This document shows positions 8,201-14,063 of a stretch of DNA of 27,190 nucleotides, piece by piece. The notes under the pieces are model-generated. The model was not told where the DNA came from and made no database searches. It saw nothing but the letters and a program-made list of their open reading frames with translations. Position 1 is the first letter of the stretch. Every line of letters starts with the position of its first letter. The DNA is from Chloroflexota bacterium (GTDB taxonomy: Bacteria > Chloroflexota > Chloroflexia > QHBQ01 > JADMIH01): NCBI GenBank assembly GCA_015478675.1, contig JADMIH010000038.1, forward strand, positions 1 to 27,190. The letters are read 5' to 3'. The position numbers and the translations under genes are program-made.

Positions 8201-9640
8201 ATGGCAGACGCGCATGCTGCTGGCGAGTCGCCTGAAGAGGAGCCTGCTGGGGGCGGGCTGTTCCTTCCACGTGGGGCAATCTTTGCCAACAGGGAAGATG
8301 CAGGGCGGCAACTGGCTGCAAAGTTAGAGAAGTACAAAGGTGCGAACGGTGTGGTGCTGGCCCTTCCACGTGGAGGAGTGCCGGTGGGCTACCAGGTGGC
8401 GCGCGCCCTGCGTCTACCGCTCGACCTCTACGTGGTGCGTAAGCTGGGCGCTCCTGACCAGCCGGAGCTTGGAGTTGGCGCTATAGCTCCAGGCGGCGTG
8501 ATTATCCTGGATAATAACGCCATTGCCGCGCTTGGTATTACTCGCGAGCAGATCGAAGAAGTCATCGGGGCAGAGCGCGCGGAGATGGAGCGGCGCACGC
8601 TCGCGTTTCGGGGTGCTCTTCCACCTCCTGATGTACATGGCAAGACGGTTATACTCGTAGACGACGGCCTTGCAACGGGCGTTACCGCTTCTGCCGCGAT
8701 TATAGCGCTACGAAAGCAGGAGCCTGCTCGTATTGTGCTGGCGGTGCCGGTCTGCGCGAGCGCAACGGTCGCCGCGTTGAGAGCGCAAGTTGATGACCTG
8801 ATTTGTGTAGAGACGCCGCAGCATTTCGCCGCTGTCGGTCTCTGGTACGCCAACTTCGAGCAGACTACGGACGAGGAAGTTGTTGACTTGCTTGAGCGTT
8901 CACAGCCCTCCCGTCAGGGGCGCACCGTAACACAAGGTGCACAGGAGTCGTCCTCTCTGAAGTGGACCTTGACTGCTTCAGAAGGAGCAACACCTGTGCA
9001 ACGCGCTGTACAGGTGCCGGTAGGCGATATTTCTATTGACGGCGATTTGACGATACCCAGCTCTGCTAGCGCGGTTGTGCTCTTCGCGCATGGAAGTGGA
9101 AGCAGCCGCTTCAGCTCGCGCAACCGTGCGGTAGCTCGTGAGCTTCAGAATGCTGGATTCGCCACTCTACTCATCGATCTTCTCACCGCTGAAGAAGAGA
9201 TAGCTGAGGCGCAGACCCGTCACCTCCGCTTCGATATTAGCCTTCTTGCCGAGAGGCTCGTCTATGCTATGAGCTGGCTGCGAAGCGAAGAATCAACTGC
9301 TGCCCTGCCTATTGGTCTCTTTGGCGCAAGCACAGGGGCAGCCGCAGCGCTTGTAGCTGCGGCTGCCCGGCCCGATGATGTGAAAGCCATTGTGTCGCGT
9401 GGTGGGCGGCCCGATCTTGCCGGGAAGCATCTCTCGCAAGTGGCTGCTCCTACGCTACTTATTGTCGGGGGCGAGGACACGCAGGTGATAGAACTGAATA
9501 AGCAGGCGTTTGCCGAACTCCCCGCAGTAAAGGAGATGGCGATTGTCCCAGGGGCAACCCACCTCTTTGAAGAGCTTGGCGCGTTGGAGCAGGTCTCCCG
9601 GCTTGCTGTCGAGTGGTTTTCTCGCTTCGTGGTGGTATAA
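8201..9640 (+). CDS. Phosphoribosyltransferase / alpha-beta hydrolase fusion protein
   Basis: A 479-residue two-domain protein. Residues ~25-235 are a type I phosphoribosyltransferase-like domain, with LALPRGGVPVGYQVA at 53-67 and the PRPP loop ILVDDGLATGVTAS at 151-164 (acidic pair Asp154-Asp155). After a short polar linker, residues ~268-479 are an alpha/beta hydrolase of dienelactone-hydrolase type. It has the nucleophile elbow GASTG (Ser377), an Asp at 426 in VGGEDTQV and a His at 454 in PGATHLF, so a complete catalytic triad is visible. Mycobacterial Rv0571c has the same domain order as I recall it. Substrates of both halves are unknown; no purine- or pyrimidine-specific motif identifies the base. 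The start ATG has GAGAGG eight bases upstream. It is the first and largest gene of a co-directional run that continues with four small proteins to the terminator at 10946. Confidence 0.88.
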   Translation: MADAHAAGESPEEEPAGGGLFLPRGAIFANREDAGRQLAAKLEKYKGANGVVLALPRGGVPVGYQVARALRLPLDLYVVRKLGAPDQPELGVGAIAPGGVIILDNNAIAALGITREQIEEVIGAERAEMERRTLAFRGALPPPDVHGKTVILVDDGLATGVTASAAIIALRKQEPARIVLAVPVCASATVAALRAQVDDLICVETPQHFAAVGLWYANFEQTTDEEVVDLLERSQPSRQGRTVTQGAQESSSLKWTLTASEGATPVQRAVQVPVGDISIDGDLTIPSSASAVVLFAHGSGSSRFSSRNRAVARELQNAGFATLLIDLLTAEEEIAEAQTRHLRFDISLLAERLVYAMSWLRSEESTAALPIGLFGASTGAAAALVAAAARPDDVKAIVSRGGRPDLAGKHLSQVAAPTLLIVGGEDTQVIELNKQAFAELPAVKEMAIVPGATHLFEELGALEQVSRLAVEWFSRFVVV

Positions 9641-9666
9641 ACATTGCTGTCACTTTAGCCTACAAT
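9638..9666 (+). promoter_or_regulatory. Candidate sigma-70-type promoter for the small-protein cassette
   Basis: TAAACA (9638-9643) and TACAAT (9661-9666) are separated by exactly 17 bp, matching four and five of six consensus positions. The predicted start near 9673 leaves about 27 nt before the TTG start at 9700. The -35 box overlaps the stop codon of the upstream gene, so the small-protein genes could be expressed separately from it. Confidence 0.45.
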
Positions 9667-9699
9667 TCTTGTTCTTCCAAATGAGGAAGGAGGACGCTG

Positions 9700-9876
9700 T
9701 TGGCCGCTCAAGATGAAGAGGGAACCCAAAGACCGGAGGATGGCGCATCTACGATAGAGCAGCCCCGTGGCGCTGAGCCTGAGCCTACGGCAAAGCCAAG
9801 CCAGGCCGAGGGTGATCGCGACACGATAAGCGCTGACCTCAAAGAGAAAGAGAGCGAAGGGAAGCTTGAGCGCTAA
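9700..9876 (+). CDS. Small acidic hydrophilic protein, 58 aa, TTG start
   Basis: A short reading frame of 58 codons beginning with TTG, six bases after a near-perfect ribosome binding site (AAGGAGG, 9687-9693), and ending with TAA. The product is free of Cys, aromatic residues and hydrophobic clusters. It is rich in Glu, Asp, Gln, Pro and Lys and ends in KEKESEGKLER, so it is probably disordered. I do not recognise a family. An ATG at 9681 upstream is in another frame and stops after 11 codons, so it does not explain the ribosome binding site. The position between the PRTase-hydrolase and three more small genes suggests co-expression. The strength of the ribosome binding site is the main reason to believe in it. 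Confidence 0.55.
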   Translation: MAAQDEEGTQRPEDGASTIEQPRGAEPEPTAKPSQAEGDRDTISADLKEKESEGKLER

Positions 9877-9935
9877 GGCGTGTGGATTGTCGCGTCCAGG
9901 CTTATCTCTCTATCGGCCCAACGAAAGGAAACGTC

Positions 9936-10415
9936 ATGGCAAATGAGAAGCTGGTGCCCCCACAACGGGCAGTGATAACGCCGGACCGAGGCCCTGCGAC
10001 AGACCCCAACCCAGGCGAGCGTTCCACGACAGCTGATGCATCGGGCCTTCCCGCCGAGTCGCTGGGTGTTCTGCCATTACGTGGCACAAGAGCAGGTGGT
10101 GGGGCGCAAATTGATATTGGGGCACAGGTGGGGATCAGGCGAAATCTTGAATTCACCGCAGGGGGCAGGGCACAGCGATTTATCACCGGCACCTTCAGCT
10201 ATAGCAGGCCCGCCTACGACCCCAAGACGGGCGAGCTTCACACCAGCTCTGCCAGTGACAGCGGTGAATCCACCCTGGGGGCGGTTGCGCCCACAGGCAA
10301 GGAAAACGCCATGACCCCCAAAGTGCAGGGCGGGGGTGACGTGAACGACACTACAACAAGCCACGCAAGCGGCGACTCAGCCCCTGACCGCAGACGCGAC
10401 AAGCGCACATCGTAG
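9936..10415 (+). CDS. Uncharacterised hydrophilic, probably disordered protein, 159 aa
   Basis: I do not recognise this protein. The ATG at 9936 is preceded by GAAAGGA at good spacing and is preferred over a GTG at 9882 that would add 18 residues without a proper ribosome binding site. The product starts MANEKLVPPQRAVITPDRG and is rich in Gly, Thr, Ser, Pro and Asp. It has no predicted membrane segment or Cys, and ends in a basic RRRDKRTS tail. A slightly more ordered middle (residues ~60-110) includes GAQIDIGAQVGIRRNLEF and ITGTFSYSRPAYDPKTGEL, which could form beta strands. It sits 59 bp after the 58-aa gene and in the same direction. Long open frames on the opposite strand here lack ribosome binding sites. 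Confidence 0.5.
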   Translation: MANEKLVPPQRAVITPDRGPATDPNPGERSTTADASGLPAESLGVLPLRGTRAGGGAQIDIGAQVGIRRNLEFTAGGRAQRFITGTFSYSRPAYDPKTGELHTSSASDSGESTLGAVAPTGKENAMTPKVQGGGDVNDTTTSHASGDSAPDRRRDKRTS

Positions 10416-10508
10416 CTCGCTCCAAGGCCTTTTGCCGCTTGGTCCGGTTTTTGCTCTGAATATCTGTGGTTGCGTTTTAGAGCCGCGAGAACCGAAAGGA
10501 GGGCATAA

Positions 10509-10682
10509 ATGTCACCAAGGGGCATCAAAGATGGAAGCAAACTCGACCGCCAGTACGAGCACATCAAGGATTCGTATGAGGAGAGAGGTAGCTCCGAAGA
10601 TCGCGCTGAAGAGATAGCCGCCCGTACCGTAAACAAAGAGAAGCGGGAGGAAGGCAAAGCCAAGAAGGCGAAGAAGAGCTAG
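10509..10682 (+). CDS. Small charged protein similar to 'plasmid stabilization' family, 57 aa
   Basis: The ATG at 10509 follows AAGGAGGG by five bases. The 57-residue product begins MSPRGIKDGSKLDRQYEHIK, continues with DRAEEIAARTVNKEKREEGK and ends in a Lys-rich tail (KAKKAKKS). The central pattern (RQYEHIK, S-E-x-x-A-E-E-I-A-x-x-T-V-N-K) matches, as I remember it, a widespread family of ~60-residue basic proteins often labelled 'plasmid stabilization protein', whose real role is not established. They are common on chromosomes and there is no plasmid gene here, so the label should not be read literally. It is the third of four small genes in the cassette. Coding is well supported by the ribosome binding site and the recognisable motif. 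Confidence 0.75.
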   Translation: MSPRGIKDGSKLDRQYEHIKDSYEERGSSEDRAEEIAARTVNKEKREEGKAKKAKKS

Positions 10683-10741
10683 AAGGCGCTTAACGAAGTT
10701 GACTTCAACTATTGAAAAAGCTAGATCAAGGAGGCTTTACA

Positions 10742-10894
10742 GTGAACAACAACCAGACCAATGAGCAGACATGCCCCAAGTGCGGCATGCCAAAGGAAGA
10801 GTGGCAGGGCAACAACGGACAAGGTGTCCAGCTTGGCAGTGAAACATATTGCTGCCAGGGCTGCGCAACCGGCACAGGCTGCACCTGCCGCTAG
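10742..10894 (+). CDS. Cys-rich metallothionein-like protein, 50 aa, GTG start
   Basis: The GTG at 10742 lies seven bases after AAGGAGG (10728-10734), which decides the start. An upstream in-frame start (10712) would place the ribosome binding site inside the gene. The product contains seven Cys in two clusters, CPKCGMP near the N-terminus and YCCQGCATGTGCTCR at the C-terminus, with a polar linker between them. The arrangement suggests binding of Zn, Cu or Cd in thiolate clusters, as in small bacterial metallothioneins; a zinc-ribbon-like fold is the alternative. The C-x-x-C-G-M-P and Y-C-C-x-G-C-A-x-G-x-G-C-x-C patterns are ones I have seen in short proteins annotated as metallothioneins. 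It is the last gene before the terminator at 10946. Confidence 0.75.
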   Translation: MNNNQTNEQTCPKCGMPKEEWQGNNGQGVQLGSETYCCQGCATGTGCTCR

Positions 10895-10945
10895 CTCTTT
10901 CTACTTAGCCAGCACCCACTTTAGCAAGCAGGGTGCAAAACAACA

Positions 10946-10986
10946 GGAAAAAGAGGCCGGGATACAACGGCCTCTTTTCCTTCTTC
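10946..10986 (+). terminator. Rho-independent terminator closing the small-protein cassette
   Basis: GGAAAAAGAGGCC (10946-10958) and GGCCTCTTTTCC (10969-10980) form a stem of about 12 bp with a single bulged A and a 10-nt loop, followed by a pyrimidine-rich tract with Ts. The A-rich left arm means it could also act for the minus-strand ABC permease gene that ends at 11049. Confidence 0.75.
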
Positions 10987-11048
10987 CCCCAACGGCCCCG
11001 ACATGTGGACTACATATCCCCGAAGGTCAGTGTTACCGGCACCGGTGG

Positions 11049-12749
11049 CTAAGAACTCTCACCGACCGAGGAAAGGCGGCTCAATCCAAAGGCAAGCACC
11101 AGCCAGCTTATGCCTACGGTAACGGCTGTAGCAGCAAGCGCACCAACGAGGAATGCAGGCGCAACCAGGCTCGGTTGGAAAAGTTGCGCGAGGAGTGGCA
11201 GCAAGAATAGCGTCCCTGCAATTAGTCCGAGGATTATCCACGCTATCCATGCAAAGACGCTTCCCCAGCCTGAGGTCATGCGGCGCGGATCGTCCCAGTT
11301 GAGGCGTGCCCAGGGCACCGCGAAACCAATTTCTATAGCCAGCAGCCCGGCCCCAAGCACCTCAACCGCCAACCAGCCGTAAAAGAACCACAAAAGATTA
11401 AACCCCTTCCATAGCTCAGCCGCTATCATCAGTATTGTACTCAACGCCATAAAAGGGATAAGTGAAGCGAGCAGCTTGCCGCGCAACAACTCCAAGCCTG
11501 TGATAGGGGCAATTTTGAGAATCCACCAGGAGCGCCCTTCCATACTTATGCTCGTCGCCGCTATGCGGGCGAAGAAAAGGACTGTGATCGCCAGCACGCC
11601 TGCCGATACATATATGCCCGTGGGGTCTATGCCATTATGCTCAGTCAATGAAGAAAAAGGGTTCCTACTGCCCCTTCCGCCACCCAGAACGTTCAAGTAG
11701 ACTATAGGGATAAAGACAAGAGGTGCGAATAACTGCGCAAAATTGCGTAGATCGCGTGGCAGCACTCGCCAGTCCTTGAAAACAATCGCCATCGAAGCGG
11801 AGGCCTTACCTAACAGCCCGCTGTGGCTTGCGGCTCGTACTGCGCGCTCTTTGCTTCGCTTTGCGCTGCCGCTGCTTTGCATACGCACCCAACCGCTGGC
11901 ATAAAGGTTCTCTGCAAGTAAAAGACAGCCGCCGAAAAGCCCGAAAGTTAGCACAAAAAAGCCTGCCAGCCCTGCCCCCGCTCCGAGTAGATCGCCAACC
12001 CCTGCCGCAGCGAGGCCATGTCCCGCCACCATCGAGGGTATCGGCAGATTGGCAACTCCCCGTAGACCGTCAAGGAAACTCTCCAGCGTGGCTGGCCCGT
12101 TGCTGTTGAATATCTGGCGACCCCAGAGGCGCGATGTCTGGCTTATCAAACCACAACTTATCCCGAAGAGGGCACCAAACAATCCGAGGACCTCACGCAC
12201 CCGGCGCGCGGGTGCAAAGCGCGCTACAAGCATGACGAGGATTGCCGAGAGGCCCACGGGCAGTAGAGGCGTGCCCGTGACTGCCAGCAGAGCCGCGACA
12301 TAATAGAGCGGCCCGTATTGAGCCGCGATGCCATAGCTGATCAAAGCGGGCAACGCCGTGGCCGCCAGCAATGCGTAGTTCCAGACCATCCCATCCAGCA
12401 ATTTGCTGGCGAATACTGCCCGGCGGTTTACCGGCGCGCTCATCAGCAGTTCCAGGTCGCTCGACAAGAAGAGCGAGCCGAGTGCGGTGCCAAAGCTGGT
12501 AAGAAGCACCAGCAGCGTAACGGCAGTCAATATCACCCCGGGCAACAGCGCCTCCAGATGCTGATCTGGATTGTCGCTTACCAGCACACCGGCGAAGGTT
12601 CCTATTACTCCTGACGTGGCGACCAAAACACCACCCACCCACAAAGCGCCGATTACGGTAAGCACTTTAGGTAAGAGTTTGCGGCTCTTGAAGTTGTTCC
12701 AGCCTATCTGCAAACGCAGCATCAACAGAAGCCAGGTATCGGCAATCAT
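11049..12749 (-). CDS. ABC-2-type exporter permease
   Basis: A 566-residue integral membrane protein with roughly 12 or more hydrophobic segments. The N-terminal cytoplasmic region (LRLQIGWNNFKSRKLLPKVL) leads into the first membrane span, and LFLSSDLELLMSAPVNRR is a hallmark-like loop of large ABC exporter permeases. A cytoplasmic loop near residues 290-315 is rich in Ser, Arg and Lys. The gene overlaps the upstream ATP-binding gene by four bases (ATGA), so the two subunits are translationally coupled. The substrate is not predictable; members of this group are linked to lipid, peptide or drug export. The size and presumably two-half architecture suggest one permease with an ATPase dimer. 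No neighbouring gene clarifies the cargo. Confidence 0.85.
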   Translation of the reverse strand: MIADTWLLLMLRLQIGWNNFKSRKLLPKVLTVIGALWVGGVLVATSGVIGTFAGVLVSDNPDQHLEALLPGVILTAVTLLVLLTSFGTALGSLFLSSDLELLMSAPVNRRAVFASKLLDGMVWNYALLAATALPALISYGIAAQYGPLYYVAALLAVTGTPLLPVGLSAILVMLVARFAPARRVREVLGLFGALFGISCGLISQTSRLWGRQIFNSNGPATLESFLDGLRGVANLPIPSMVAGHGLAAAGVGDLLGAGAGLAGFFVLTFGLFGGCLLLAENLYASGWVRMQSSGSAKRSKERAVRAASHSGLLGKASASMAIVFKDWRVLPRDLRNFAQLFAPLVFIPIVYLNVLGGGRGSRNPFSSLTEHNGIDPTGIYVSAGVLAITVLFFARIAATSISMEGRSWWILKIAPITGLELLRGKLLASLIPFMALSTILMIAAELWKGFNLLWFFYGWLAVEVLGAGLLAIEIGFAVPWARLNWDDPRRMTSGWGSVFAWIAWIILGLIAGTLFLLPLLAQLFQPSLVAPAFLVGALAATAVTVGISWLVLAFGLSRLSSVGESS

Positions 12750-13549
12750 GCGAGCACCTCGGCCATCTCCGCATATTCCGCGCCGCCCGTGAGCTTGAGG
12801 AAAATATCCTCCAGTGAACTTTGCCCCTGCGTGCCGCGCAACTCAGCTATTGTGCCTGTAGCCACTATCGCGCCGTTGTTAATGATGATCACCCGGTCGC
12901 ACATACGCTCGGCGATCTCAACTATGTGCGTTGAGAAGAAGACAGCTGCGCCACGCTCGCGAAGCTGACCGAGCATGTCTTTGATGAGCCGCGCGGAACG
13001 TGGATCGAGGCCGACCGTCGGCTCGTCAAGGAAAAGAACGTTCGGATTGTGTATTAATGCCCCGGCTAATGCCATCTTCTGCTGCATACCATGACTGTAG
13101 CCTTCGATCATATCCGTCGCGGCATCGGTGAGATCGAAGATGCGTAGTAGCTCATTAGCTCGCCGCTCTGCCTGATCAATGGGCACCCGATAAAGACGGC
13201 TCATAAAGCGCAGGAACTCCCACGCATTGAGCTTGCCGTATAGATTGGGAGTATCCGGCACATAGCCGAATTGGGCTTTGGCCGCGATAGGGTCTGCCTC
13301 GATATCGTGGCCCATGATGGCTGCCTTGCCTGCCGTCGGCTTCAATAGCCCGGTTAGCATCTTTATCGTTGTAGTCTTGCCTGCACCATTAGGGCCAAGA
13401 AAGCCGACGATCTCGCCTGGGCGAATAAGGATGTCCACCCCCTTTACCGCTTCATGCGCTCCGTAGCTCTTTCTTAGCCCCTGCGCGCTTATAGCGGGCA
13501 CATTACCGGCGCTGCTGTACTGAAAGCCTGTTCCGTTGTCACTTATCAC
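12746..13549 (-). CDS. ABC transporter ATP-binding protein
   Basis: A 267-residue ABC ATPase with all expected motifs: Walker A GPNGAGKTT (52-60), a Q-loop region before FGYVPDTPNLYGKL, signature YSHGMQQK (151-158), Walker B VLFLDEP (171-177) and H-loop STHI (His208). The signature reads YSHGM instead of LSGGQ, as is common in the NatA/CcmA-like exporters that pair with ABC-2 permeases. The start is GTG at 13547-13549, with GAGGG eleven bases upstream; a second GTG at 13501 lacks a ribosome binding site. It energises the permease encoded immediately downstream with a 4-bp overlap. The upstream DNA is a ~510-bp non-coding stretch, so the promoter should lie there. Confidence 0.93.
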   Translation of the reverse strand: MISDNGTGFQYSSAGNVPAISAQGLRKSYGAHEAVKGVDILIRPGEIVGFLGPNGAGKTTTIKMLTGLLKPTAGKAAIMGHDIEADPIAAKAQFGYVPDTPNLYGKLNAWEFLRFMSRLYRVPIDQAERRANELLRIFDLTDAATDMIEGYSHGMQQKMALAGALIHNPNVLFLDEPTVGLDPRSARLIKDMLGQLRERGAAVFFSTHIVEIAERMCDRVIIINNGAIVATGTIAELRGTQGQSSLEDIFLKLTGGAEYAEMAEVLA

Positions 13550-13907
13550 AGATGTTTTTGCCCTCTACTAGAGAATCACTAATGCATTCCGAGTAATCAT
13601 GCCCCTGTGGGCCACCACCGACAATGAAAATAGGGGTAAGTTTGTGGATACTCCAACCCCGCCAGGCGAGACCCCTGCACCCCCTACTTTCAAAGCAGAC
13701 GTTATACGAGTGCCCGCCTGCTGAGGTTACACTCGAGGTTACACTCGATGTTCACAGTTAATCAGTCTACCATATCTGACGGCTACTCTTCCTGATTTGT
13801 ACATGGTATTTACCTCTCGAAGTTTCCACATAACTGACGGTCGCTGCCGATCTAAACACTCACAAATGAGAGGCTGTTTGTAGCCGCGCCCCTGATCTTC
13901 ACTCTAT
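13550..13907. other. Non-coding stretch upstream of the ABC exporter, with repeat debris
   Basis: No credible gene is seen. The stretch contains a perfect 12-bp tandem duplication (13723-13746). It also has a segment at 13810-13825 that matches 14 of 16 bases of the core of the repeat element at 13908-14015, and an AATAGGGGT motif near 13628 resembling that element's arm. It looks like a place where repeat elements have inserted and decayed. No clear promoter for the minus-strand exporter could be assigned. Confidence 0.5.
13723..13746. repeat. 12-bp perfect tandem duplication
   Basis: GAGGTTACACTC occurs twice in direct succession, followed by a partial third copy beginning GATGTTCAC. It lies in the non-coding region between the ABC exporter and the secreted protein gene. 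Confidence 0.8.
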
Positions 13908-14015
13908 GCAAATGTTCCAGAATAGGGGTGCGTCACCCGCCCTCACCCCACGAGGGGTGAGGGCGCACAGTTACCTCTTGAACTTTTTGCCCCACCCCTA
14001 ATCTGAACCTTTACT
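13908..14015 (+). repeat. Palindromic repeat element, copy A (about 108 bp)
   Basis: Imperfect terminal inverted repeats of about 23 bp (13908-13930 and 13993-14015) enclose 62 bp. The arms share the cores AGAATAGGGGTG and CACCCCTAATCTGAAC in inverse orientation. The interior contains a perfect hairpin (13938-13965) and a TCTTGAACTTT core. The reverse complement of 21114-21199 aligns over the entire element: both ends match, and about 27 of 32 interior bases around GCACAG and TCTTGAACTTT match. Copy A carries about 22 extra bases that create the perfect hairpin. No open reading frame lies inside. It ends 12 bp before the -35 box of the downstream gene. Confidence 0.65.
13938..13965. other. 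Perfect 12-bp hairpin inside repeat copy A
   Basis: CGCCCTCACCCC and GGGGTGAGGGCG are exact reverse complements with a four-base loop (ACGA). The structure is GC-rich and very stable, and no T-run follows on either strand, so it is not a classic intrinsic terminator. It may be an RNA-stabilising or protein-binding structure. Confidence 0.8.
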
Positions 14016-14027
14016 CCGTTCAACCCG

Positions 14028-14063
14028 TTGACACCGCACCCCACCCGTGCTAGACTGGTCGCG
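14028..14063 (+). promoter_or_regulatory. Promoter with predicted leaderless start
   Basis: A perfect -35 hexamer TTGACA (14028-14033) and TAGACT (14051-14056, four of six matches) are separated by exactly 17 bp. The seventh base after the -10 box is the G of the GTG at 14063. There is no ribosome binding site before that GTG, so a leaderless mRNA starting at the start codon is the simplest reading. Confidence 0.6.

Noticed and set aside
10700..10727. TTGACT with TAGATC at 17-bp spacing upstream of the Cys-rich gene
   Set aside because: The predicted start would fall at about the ribosome binding site (10728-10734), removing it from the mRNA, and the -10 box matches only three of six positions.
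13908..14015. Interpretation of the palindromic element as a tRNA or riboswitch
   Set aside because: No cloverleaf with the conserved T-loop sequence was found, and a second copy in the opposite orientation relative to its gene fits a dispersed repeat better than a cis-acting leader.
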